From Serilophus lunatus (Eukaryota > Chordata > Aves > Passeriformes > Eurylaimidae): a DNA stretch of 64,000 nt. Below, piece by piece: positions 1-10,936 of this stretch. The stretch's first letter is position 1. Every line of letters begins with the position of its first letter. Made by a program: the position numbers and the translations under genes. Where the stretch lies: the NCBI GenBank assembly GCA_013399895.1, contig VXBA01002660.1, forward strand, positions 76,604 to 140,603, in the 5' to 3' direction. The notes under the pieces are model-generated. The model made no database searches. It was not told where the DNA came from and worked only from the letters and a program-made list of their open reading frames with translations.

Positions 1-282
1 CGGCGGAGATCGGGCCGCTCCGGGCATGGCCCCGCTCCGGGCACGGCCTCGCTCCGTGTTTCCGCGGCGCTCCGGGCGCGGGGCGGGACCGGCCGGGGCG
101 GGCGGGGCGGCGGCAGCGCCGGGGGGTTNGTGCTGGGGACCGACCGCGAGTGGGTTCGAACGGCGGGGCAGGGTGTGCTGGGGACCGACCGCGAGTGGGT
201 TCGAACGGCGGGGCAGGGTGTGCTCGGGGCTGCGTGGTCGTGGCGGCGGCGGACGGGACCGGAGCCCATCCCGGCGGTCGCG
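1..282 (+). promoter_or_regulatory. PLCH1: CpG-rich promoter region and probable non-coding first exon of PLCH1
   Basis: The segment is very GC-rich and full of CpG, as in a vertebrate CpG-island promoter. It ends at 282 with a strong splice donor, GTGAGT at 283-288. I infer an untranslated first exon that splices to the acceptor at 10818/10819. The transcription start is not visible and may lie left of the window. An ATG at 26 opens a frame across the whole segment, but its content is low-complexity Arg/Gly/Ala and looks like GC-rich noise or an upstream ORF. One base (129) is N. No transcript data support this exon here, so its extent and partner exon are inferred. Confidence 0.55.
131..220. 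repeat. Perfect 45-bp tandem duplication in the CpG-rich first exon
   Basis: Copies at 131-175 and 176-220 are identical over 45 bp (each begins TGCTGGGGACCGACC). A third partial start follows at 221. The unit length is a multiple of three, so open frames pass through it unchanged. The undetermined base at 129 sits just before the first copy, which raises the chance of an assembly problem here. Confidence 0.9.
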
Positions 283-3200
283 GTGAGTGGGAGCGGGACC
301 CCCTGAAACCGCGGTCCCGCGGGGTCCTGCGGAGGGACAGAGCTGTGGGACGGGGGGATGGAGCTGTGGGACGGAGCTGTGGGACTCGGGAACTGGGCTC
401 TGGGAATCAAGGATGGAGCTGTGCCGGCCCCTGGGAACCTCCGCTGCGCTTTCGTGTGCGGTCGATGCTGTTTTTTTCCCAGGTGTTTGCGGCTCAGGGG
501 AGGGCTTGCAAGGTGCAACTTTGTTTTTTTTTAAATCATTTTTTCCACGATCAGCCGTTCGGGCCCCAGGGGCTCCGCGTGGCCCCGGGCCGTGCTGGGT
601 CGAGGAGCCGCTCCCGGAGGCTCTGGGGTCGCTGCTCCAGCCCCTGTTTGCTCCGCTGGACACACAGAGAATCCCTCGGGAGGAGCTTCCAGGTGCTGTG
701 GGTGCTGCTGCCCTGGGGCTGTTCCCCCCGGGCCGGGTTAAATGGGGCTCAGCCTAAAATCCTGCCCCCCCCCCTCCCCGTGCTGGGACCCTCTGGGGAC
801 ACCGGGGGCGGCGGCTGAGACAAGTCAAGCCTTTTGTGGGATTGAGCCCTTCCTAAAAACGCCTTCTTTGAGGGTGAATAACCTACACCACAAGCCATTT
901 TTCAAGGAAATTAAAAAAAAAAAAAAGGAAGCGTGCAATGAGGTGTGAATTAAACTCCGCGCACGTTTTGTTGTAATTAAGCGACTCGGTAATTCTGGGA
1001 ACTTCAAGTCCAGCTGAACGAAAAGTGGTTTTAGGAGAGGTGTTATTAAATTCCAGGGAGAAAGATATAAGCCTTATCTGATGGACCAGTCCTAGGCTCT
1101 TTGTTTAAAGTGTGTTTTAACTCTTGAGTTATAAAACACAATGTTTGCCTGTTTCCAGGGGGCTCTCCTGGAAACTTGTCCTTGGGATTTAGGGCCTCCG
1201 TGTTGCAAAACTTCAAGGAAATGAAAGAAAACACCTGAGGTTTTTTTCTGAAATGTGAAAAAATAATTGCAGGCAACAATACTGAAAAGAGAGGCAGGAT
1301 TTAACCCTGAGTTAAAGAGAATGTGGGATGTGGAAAGAAAATACAGACTTTCTGGGACGTGAGAGACGGCAAAGTGCACGTGCACTGTAAAATCCTTCCT
1401 GGTTCTTTAGACAGCAGATCCCTGGAGTAAGTTTGAGAATTCTACTCTTTTTTTTCCTTTTTAACTTGTTTTTAACTCTGAAGATGCTTTTTTCCTAGGT
1501 TTAAAAATGCCAATAGGTTGTTAGAGAGAAAAAAGTTAAGTTTGATCCGCCGAAGCTGCAGGATTTGCGAAAAATGATGCGAGTGGTGGCAGGAGCTCTG
1601 GTTCTGTGCAGACGGGGATCAGCTGGTGGGTTGGGATCCAGTGGTGCCCAGCTCATTATTTTAACAATCCGAGCCCAGGCTGGGAGGTTGCCTGGGGAAT
1701 TGATTTAATGCCGCCGTCCTTTCAGCCCTGGAGGGGAGTGTCCTGCCACCACTTTGATCCAAATCACCGGCGTTTGGGAGGCAGAATAAAATTTTCACTC
1801 CATAAAAGCGAGGGAGAGGCCACCCGCTATTAACAGCTCCCAGTTTCACGGGAGCTGGTCTGGAATCTCAAACGCTGTCAGGGAATACCCGTGGCAGTAA
1901 AACTCTGACATGAGCATCAAAACACAGAGTGAAAATCACTCCTGGGTATGTTTAACTTCCCCTCTGGGAAAGGCTTTAGTGCTGAGCTCCGTGTTTCTGT
2001 TGGCTCTACAAAGTCATCTTTTTGTAACTGGAATGGGGTTTTATTGATGAAATCTGCCTAAGGAGGGGTTTGGGGAGGCGTCTCCCGAGAGCCAATTCAA
2101 TTTGAATTGATCACCTCGATGGACAGCCAGGGGCGCAGCCACAGGGGGTGGTGATGGACAGTTGTTATGTGCCTTTGCTCTGGCGTTTTTAATAAGTTTG
2201 AAGCTGATTGAATGTTAGAAAAATGTCACAAACACTCCATACTGGGACGGCAGGGGTCTGTTTCCAGTCTGGTGGAGACCTGCTGTGTTACCTTCAGTAG
2301 GACAGAGGAATAAGGCTGTCATGAATAATTGTCCTACAGGGTCTTGCAGAAAGTTTTTTTATTAGCGCTTTGAATGTCCTCGAGTGTGTTGAAGTGGTGG
2401 TGCTGTAAAAACACAGTTTTGTGGCAGAGTGGGGTGTGCAGGGTGTTGGGAGCAGCCCTGGTGCTGGGCTGGGACCAGCAGAGTGTGGCCCCTGTGGGCA
2501 GAGACTGAGTGAGTTTGAACCTCTGGGTCAGGGCTGTGCCAGGGATGGTTCTGGCCTTGTTTCCAGTCCCTCAGAAGGTGCTCCCACTCGGGTTGGTGGG
2601 TGCTGGTGTGGGCTGATCTCATGGCCAGGAGGGAGGTGTGTGTTCCTGTGTGCTCCTTTTGGTTTGTTTTCCTCCTTTCTTGTTTGTTTGAGGAAATTTG
2701 AACTGCTTTCTCTAACAAAGGTGCCTTTCTTGCTCCAGTCTCCACAGACATGAGGGCACTGTTGTTCTTCCAGAGATCTGAGCTTACCCTCTGCTCTCCT
2801 GGCTCACAGAGCCTTTTGCTGCTCATCTGGCATTACAAAGCAATTATCTGGTTGTAGCTGGGTGACAGAGTGATGTGGAGCACGGATCTGAGGGATGGAA
2901 AGGCAGGTTGGGGGATCCCCAAGGGGAGGGGACAGCTGCTCCTGCAGGGGGGCACTTGCTGAGGTTTCCCCAGGGCAGTGGAAGAGCAGAGGGGGGCAGA
3001 GCTGCTGAGAGCAGCAGTCTGGAAGCAGGTAGGACCTGCAGAGGCAGAAAAAGGCAGGGACACACTGCTGGGCATGGCCCCCATCCCTGAGGAGGCTCAG
3101 CCAGGCACTGGGGGATGCCAGGCTGCTGCCAGGGCTCTGGGCCACGTGTGTTACACTTCCTGGCAAGAATGCCCACGTGAGTCTCTTCAGCCTGAAGTAA

Positions 3201-6200
3201 GTCAAGGTTGCTTGCAAGAGACTTCAGGTGGAGACAAGTTGTGGTGTGAAGTGGTCCATGCTCTGTTACAGACCTGATTTATTTGACTGACTCAGAGCCC
3301 AGGTGCCTTTGCACACTGGGCATGGCCCAGCTCGTCCTGGGCTGGGGGGTGGGTGACTTGATGTGTAGCTCCAAATCAGGCAAGGCTGAGCCTCCCGTCA
3401 ACCTGTTTCTCCTTCTTTGCTTGGTCTTTGTTCCTCACATAAGTGGAAAAAATAAGGGAGAATATTGGCAGTTAGCAACTGTGTGAATTGGTGTCCAGCA
3501 CAGAGAGACTTGTGGTGTGAAGTGGCCACTCCTCGGGGAGCCAAAACCACAGGGTGCAGGCCACCCACGGGCACGGCTGGCTGTGCTACAAGTGCTTTCC
3601 AGGCACCTGAGCTTCATCTTCCTATTTTATCACAGTGTTTGAATGTCTGTGCTAGAGCAGAGCAGCACCCAGGATTTCCCAGGTCAGAGCAGCTGCTCCA
3701 GGGATGGCAGTGCTGCCTTGTGCAAAGAACACTGTCCTGTATATTAACAGTGTGCCTGAGAATGACTTGTTCAAGTGCTAAAACATTTCCTCCTGGTGAG
3801 AGGTGGATCCTCCCAGGTGTGCTCCGGAGTGCTCTGGGCCACCTGCTTTCTGCTGACCTGGGGAGAAAGAAAAGGCCCTTCTTAAAGCCATTCAATTATC
3901 TGCAGGAGAGAAATGTTGATTTTAATTCCTAGAAAGAGTTTTCAAGAAAGCAGGAGTCTCCTGGTGCTGACACTCACTGAGAGTTCACCCTCACCAGCCT
4001 CAGAACCCCTGGACCGAGTGGTGTGGATGTGGAAATTCATTGGAGTCCATGGAAACTTACCTCCAGCACGGCAGGAAATTTGGATTCCACTCCCAATCCT
4101 TCCAGTTTTTACCTGGAGAGTTGAGGCATGAGGTGGGAACCTCTGTAATTCCTGCAGTGCCTCTGAGATGAATCTGTGCCCCTGACTTCAGGAGCATTGA
4201 TACTGGGGTGGATGGCTCCTGGAGCTGACAGGGCTGGGCCTTCCTCTGCCTGCTGTTAAGTGCATGCTCATGTTTGTAGAAGAATTTGGAGAAAATATAA
4301 AAGATTCTTGAAGAACACCATAGAATCTGAAGGTGTGTTGTTGATGGTGCATAAAAAAATTGCTCTGCCAATGTGGTGCAGTGAGTTTTCTCTCTAGATT
4401 AAAATCCCCAGGGTAGAAAGGCTCAACCTCTGGAGTTTGAAAAGCTTTGTGCAGCCAAACCGAGAAGTGATTTGAGTTAGTGAATTGGTGTACAGAGATC
4501 TGGCACAGACAGCAGGGAGGTGTAAGGAAAATACTCCTGGAGGTGTGATGGGCTGAGTGTTACCTGGGCAGGGGGGCAGGGCAGGTGTCTCTTGGAGCTG
4601 CGACAAAAGCACGCTGCCCTCCTGGAAATAATTCCTCGGGGAGGAGACAAACCAACTCCGTGTGGGCCTCTCGAGGAACGGGGAGCAAATGCTAATTCCT
4701 TTGAGGGTCTGTTGCCATGGGGAGTCCGTTCAAAGCCTTTCTGCTCCTCGGCAGGGCTGTGCTGACACGTGCTTTTCATGGCTCCCAGAGGGAGCCGAGG
4801 AACGCCCGAACAAAAGCTCCGGCAGAGTTCAGTTCAGAGCCTGGGGAGGCCCAAGGGCTGGTGTGGGGCTGGGGCCGGGGCTGGGAGGACAGTCGGTGGC
4901 ACAGGGGAGCACAGCTCGGCTGGCACGGGGACAGCTGCTGTGCCAGAGCCAGGGAGCTGCCCCTCTCCGGGGAAGGGAAGGGTCGTGCAGGCAGCACATC
5001 CTGGGAGCTGGGGCGTCAGGCTGAGCCTCTCGGCCCAGTGCAAGGGGAGTGGGGAGTGCTCTGATGGGGGAATGGCCAAAAGATCAGGTTAAAGCCACGA
5101 AACATTGAAAAAAATTTGCTTTTCCAAGAAGCTGCACTATCTAGGAGCACACAAGTGCAAATACCTGTCCCAAACTCTCTTGTGAACTTTTTCTTTCAAT
5201 AGACAACAACGAGAACATGGAATTTCCAGCTGCTCCCAGCAAAATCCACAGAAGTTTTCTTTTGCTCTCGTGCTGTTGTGCCCCCTCTGCCCCCTCCCAG
5301 GGTGGTGCCAGTACAGCTGCTCTGGCCCCGTGGCACGTTCCAGTAGGGAGCTCATCTCTCAGGAAAACACAGCTAATAAAAATCTCCTCTGTTCCTCCAG
5401 ACCAGTTCTTAGAGAAACAAGAAATTACAGAGATTTACTTTTTCCTACTGGTGATATTTATGCATAAATATTTGCTGCTCAAAAGGGAGTGTAATTTTGA
5501 GGGCATTTTTGAAGCCTCTTGTTTAATACAAGATGCTTTAACGCTGGAAAGTAACTGTACATTGATGAAATACTTTGTGCCACGGGTAGGTGAAACTTTG
5601 TTTCGTGAGTTATGGAAATAGCATCAGTTTGTGGGGGAAGATGTGTTTCAGTGGCCCCTCCATCTGAGGCAGCCTGGCTGCTCTGCCTGCCTCCCATCTG
5701 TGTCACTTCAGCAGTGCTGCTGCAGGTTATTTGGAGTGAGTGTTGATATTTGATGCTGATTAAAGAGGAGATTTGCACAGATGATGTGTGGCACCCTTAG
5801 AGCCTGGGCTTGTGTGACAATTAAATCTAAATCTGCATGAGTTTCAGCCAGCTTAAATGCTTAGCAATATTTGGGTGGCTGTTAGTGGCTTAGTGGAGTA
5901 AGAAGCCCAGGGCTGCAGATGGGTGGATGCCCCATGAAATATTGTCATATCAGGGTTTTATAATCGCTCAGATTTGGTTTCTAGGTCTAACCAAGCTTTT
6001 CATCCAATAGCTACTTTTTGTGGATGTTGCTTTCCAAAATCACAGCCCACGTTGTGCAGAAACCAAAGGTAATTCCCTTCACCTGCCTCTGTTCTAATAA
6101 TCCCGTGATCTGCTGAGAAGCTGAATTGCTTTGCTCTTGAACATCAGCCCAGGCTTCTCCCAGGGCAGTTCAGAGCAGTGTTTGTGCTGTGCTTTGGGGG

Positions 6201-9200
6201 CTGTTTGCAGTGCCTGGAGGGTCTGTGCCCACACGTGGTGCTCAGCAGAGGTGCTGCGTGGCCCCAGCACAGCCACAGCTGCCAGATTAAAGCCCAGCCT
6301 CTCCCTCTGGACCATCCTGCTGCTGCTTAGAGCCGGGCAGATGGTCTGTCCTCCCTGCCAGGCAGAGATCTCTAGTGCTCAGCAGAGTTCTCTGGCCATA
6401 GCTGGAGCTGCTGCTGCACTGTTTCCCTCACACACTTGGGGTGGCCTTCGTGGGACTCTGGGTTGCTCTTCTCATTTTTGACTTTTTTCAAAAAAAATTT
6501 ATTATACTTTTCCTTTATGTCAATTGTAGAGTCCAGTATCTCAGAACTATTTTTCATGGTAATATTTATCACTAACAGTTGTCTCAAAGTGGGTCTAAGC
6601 TTCCGAAAGCTGTAGCCCTCTCAGCACAGTGTTCTCCAGACTTTGGAAGACAGTGCACCAGCTCATATTTAGGCACCATTTTGGGCTAAGGCAAGGGATC
6701 CATGTTCTATAAATCATGCTTTCAGCATGTGTTCAGTGGGGAGGTACTGGGTCAGTGGGCTCTCAAAGTGGAGCTGTGGTTTTGTGAGAGGAGGTGCTGG
6801 TGTCCAAGTAGGGAGAGGCAGAGGAGAGGGGCTGAGATCAACAATCCCCAGCCTGTGACCCACTTGGCTGGTGACCTGTCAGGCTGTTCTGAGGGCTGGC
6901 ACAGTGCTCCAACACCCTCCTGCCTGCTGCTGAGTGCACGTGTGCTTAGTGTCCTCTTCACACTGGGGCCCTGCATGGTGCCCAGCTGAACCAGTGCAGG
7001 GGAATTTGGGGTTGTGCTGCTGATTCCCAGAGGGTTCAGTGCCCTGGTGATGTTTTGGGGTTACCTTTTGCCATGAGAAGCCTCTCTCATGATTGCTAAA
7101 TTCAGATGCATCTTACACGTTTGTTTCCACAACTTTTGTCATCAGATAACTTCCTAAAGCACACATATAGCAAAACTTTCCTTTTTAGTTTACCCACTTT
7201 CTGACAACAAAAAACTCCCACATTTGTTCATCTCATCCATCTGTATCTACTTCTTTATGCTTACGCATAATACCTTCTGAATACCTACATTTACTTATTT
7301 TTTACATCAAACTGCTTTGAGCAGTACCAGCTTACTTCTATCAATAACAAACAACACCAGTTCACTTCCACATTAATAACTCGTGCAGTATCAGTTTCCT
7401 TCCATTAATAACTCTTTGGTAAGGCACAGCTCAGTAGAACTATCACAGCTTTTTGAAAAGGTATCTCTTAGGGAACATGATGCTCAAAGCACTCAAAATG
7501 AGGCATATGACAGGTTTTGTGGCAATTAATCACTGAAGAGAAGGTACCATTCCTTCAGGTTGCTGTGTCTCTGCACATCATGGGCTGCCTTGCTCAGCCC
7601 CCAGGACGGAACCCTTTATCCAGGTACAAGGTCCACAGTCCCTGATTTGCTGGAGTAACATCCCAGGAGTGAGACTCACATTGCTTGGAGTGAATGTACC
7701 CGGCCCAGGGCTGGCCCTGCACGAGTTGTGCTTGTTGGGGAAGTGATACCCCGAGCTGAGAAACCTGCAGAGCAGGGAAGTGAGGAGAGTGCTCAGCTCT
7801 CTCTGGGTCGGCTGCTTTATCAAGTACCTGCACAAGCTGATTGGAGCTCAGATTTGTATCTGCTCAGGATTTCGGGAGCTGGGCTTTCCTTGCCAGGATT
7901 GTTTTGGTGGGACAGTCCTTTCCTCGTTAAACACAATTACCTGCTTACTGACCCCTGTGTTCGTATAGCTTGTTCTACATGACTAAAATAAGTTGCACAG
8001 GCACAGCACAGTAACATTCTGGTTTATGACACAGACAGGATGTGTTTTTCTACTGTGCTGCTGTTGTTGAAATGATGTGAATTTGTGTACAGTGCAATTC
8101 TTAAGTGCATGTTCATTTGAAATGATAGTACTTGGCCCAAATGTGGGGTTGGTTGGGGTTTTGTTTTCTTTATTTTTTTTGGTGCTATAGGCTAAGACAT
8201 GATCTTGGCTGGGCTCTCCCACAGCTCTGTAAAGCAAATAACTTTCAAGGCCGTCCAAAAAACTGCTGGTGTTTCTTGGGAAGGTTTTCTTACGGGGTGT
8301 TTGTGTCAGCTGATGCAGCCCCTTTGGGATTCTGCCCCCATCCCTGGTGTGCCAGGGAGACCCTTTGTTCGGAGGGGCCACCGCGGTGTGGGAGAGCCCT
8401 TTGTGCAAGAACAAAGGAGGATTGTGTCGCCATGAGCCGTGAAAGGGAGGGGAGGGGGCCGGGGGCTCCTGGAGGCACTGCAGGGATATCCTGGGAGCAG
8501 CATTTCCCCGTGAATCTCCCCCATGACACGAGTTCTGTGTGGGAGATAAAATCTTATTATTGTGTGTAAATTCGTAGTGATGAATATTTGATATGGTTTT
8601 CTTAATTAAAACATGGTGCCTCTTGTATTTTTATAGCCTGAAGCAAAAAGCCTGGCAATGGGGTGGTAGAATTGTTCCTGCACTATAAAAGTAAGTAACA
8701 GCTTGTGCCTTACTAATTAAGGCTGGAAGAGTGGCCCTGGTTAATGCAGGCTCTACCAAAGCTCATGGCTGCCCAGGGCAGGAGTCCAAGGGATGCAGAA
8801 GCTGAAGCCTGGCAGAGGTGGTGGGTTTTGCTGCTTAGTGTTCCAAATTTTGGCAGAGTATGCTTTTAGTGTAAACAGTCTGTGGGCCATACCCCAAACA
8901 CACTGCAGGGCAGGCTGAGGTAGTTTCAAGAGGGAGGAAAACAGGAACAGGTGTTTTTGGCCCACTCCTGACCATCTCTCCTCCCTGCAGAGGAAACAGG
9001 GAGAGGCAAATCCCACCTCTGCAGCAAAGCTGGGACACAAACCCTGTGGGTGTCAGACCAGCTTTGGCCCGTGACTCTCTGGTGTTTTCACTGTAGGTAA
9101 AAATAATCATTTACGCTTTGTCACCAACTTACTGGCTTCAGCCCCAGGCTTGGTGCTGCTCATGCAGGAGAAAAGCTCCCTAGCTCCCTGAGGGGAGCAG

Positions 9201-10818
9201 CCTGGCAGGGGTGTCTGTGGGATCCCCTGAGCATCCCCTGAGCTCCTCCAGCTTCCCAGCCCTTCAGGGACAGCCTGGCTTTTCCTTGGGTTTGGGGAGT
9301 GAATTGTGTGGGAAGTGGCTGGTGACTGACAGGAGTGCTGGGGTCCAGGAGCCCTGCTCAGCCCTGGCAGTAGAGGTGGGACTGGACTTGTTTCCAGCAT
9401 GACCAGCAGGTATTTCTGAGCTCTTCCCAATCAGCTCCTTCCACTCCAGCGCTGCAGGAAATGGCATGGATGCATGGAGAGGGGAAAACTCTCCAGGGTC
9501 TACTATTCCTTCCTGGCTCAGAGGGGTGGCTGTGCCCCAGGAATGAGTGTAGCTACATTGGTCATGAAGGATCACAGGGGTCGTGTGGGCTGTGATTTCA
9601 GGTGACCTGTCGTTTTAGCGTGGAGGGAAATGGATCTGTGTCCCTCAGCAGAGCTGCACGTGGTGAGCTGTGGTGTTTCACTCCAGGGGGATTTGTTGCT
9701 AAGCCCCCTGGCAGTGGATTTTGAGGAGGCTTGAAAGGCACTGTCCTCACATCCTGCTAGAATTCGCTTGGATAGAGACAGTTGGAGTTGTTTGTGCCAA
9801 GTGTGGGCGAGCAAGCAGCTGGGTTGACCAGAGTGAAGGTGGGAGGGAGATAAAATGGGAGACCAAAGTGGGCTTGTAACAGGAAGGGGTGTCTGGATTG
9901 CTGAAATCAGATCTTGAACTTAATAAAACAGTGAAGGGAGAAGGAGGATCCAGTGAAGGGATTTGGTGTCAGGATAGGAGATCAAGGACTCAAAGAAATG
10001 TGAAATGCTGCTATATCTGTCCGTAACCATAACTGTGCACAGTAAGCCCTAGGATGGATTTTTTTCAAGGTCCAATGTACAAAACCAGAAGCTCAAGTTC
10101 TTTGAATGGCAGTTCAGTGAAAAGACTCAAACAAACACAATCTTGTCTGAGTTATAACCACCAGCTTATTAACGAGTTAACTTGTACTATTTAGAGTTCT
10201 GAAGTAATTGTTGTGATTGTTCCCATTCTCCTGGCTTGTGGTGGTGGAACAGGAGTGGCTGAGATGGAACAGGAATGGAACACTTGTGGGATTGAAGGGG
10301 GATTGGTTTCCACCTCATTGTCAGTGATTGGCTTCAGCCACTCCTGTTCTCCTCACTGGACTGAAAATCCCAAGGCTCACATTAGAGTTGCTCTTTATAC
10401 AAGTAATGTTCACTTGGGCAGGATTTGCAGTTCCGTGGTGGTGGTGGCTGTATCTGTAGCTTGTTAAATATGGGACAGCATCATTAATAGATCCCATTGA
10501 TCGTCAGCCCAGGCCCCAGTACAGCCTGCGGTGGCGGCTGGGCTGGGCTGGACTGGGCTGGGCCAGGCTCTGGCTCTCATGCCTGGTGCCATCACTGCAG
10601 CCTGGCCCCTGCCCCGGCCCCAGCCAGGGCATCTGCCCTTTGCCTGGGTGCCCACGGAGATGGGCACGTTTGGAGAGTGAGGAACTATATCCATTGGAAT
10701 GTTTGCGTGAAGCCGATGAACTGTTTTGCATCAGGAGCACAGTTACCTACAGTGCTGGCAGGAGTTGGGCGTTTGTTGTGAATTAACTCTCAATTCCTCG
10801 TTCTCCTTTCCCTCCCAG
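283..10818 (+). other. PLCH1: Long first intron (about 10.5 kb), no gene seen
   Basis: No open frame here resembles a known protein and none carries convincing exon boundaries with conserved content. The first 500 bases continue the GC-rich island, then composition becomes ordinary. It contains a short A-run (about 912-926) and a G-poor, pyrimidine-rich stretch with a degenerate repeat around 7090-7420 (listed separately). The small open frames on both strands look like chance. Confidence 0.6.
7321..7413. repeat. Degenerate tandem repeat (about 30-33 bp, three copies) in a G-poor stretch
   Basis: Three imperfect units can be aligned at about 7321-7348, 7351-7383 and 7384-7413. Each has the pattern CAGTAYCAG..TTCC..ATTAATAAC with substitutions. 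The surrounding 7090-7420 is poor in G on this strand and rich in C, T and A. It may be a remnant of an LTR or other old transposon, but I cannot name a family. Confidence 0.45.
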
Positions 10819-10936
10819 GGTCGGTGCCTTGGATGGTGAGCAGGAAGGGGCCTCAGCATGAGTTACTGGAGTCTGGATAAGAAGAGCTGCCTGCAGTACT
10901 GCAGGCACTTCTTGGCGGACAACGGCGTGTTCCACG
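10819..10936 (+). CDS. PLCH1: PLCH1 first coding exon A (start MSYWSL)
   Basis: A polypyrimidine acceptor (..CCTCCCAG) ends at 10818 and the donor GTGGGT starts at 10937. The ATG at 10858-10860 has A at -3. It opens 26 codons (MSYWSLDKK... ending in NGVFH) plus one base G. Joined to the exon at 29567 this gives H-V-E-R-C-M, exactly in frame with the PH domain, because G plus TT makes the Val codon. The peptide carries two cysteines and no clear signal or membrane segment. I do not remember this N-terminus from a characterised PLC-eta isoform, so coding status rests on the splice sites, the phase match and the absence of stops. An overlapping upstream ORF starts at 10833. Confidence 0.72.

Noticed and set aside
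150..818. Open frame of 222 codons in the CpG-rich start of the window
   Set aside because: GC-rich sequence has few stops. The frame runs through the 45-bp duplication and past the splice donor at 283, and its composition is Arg/Gly-rich without recognisable similarity.
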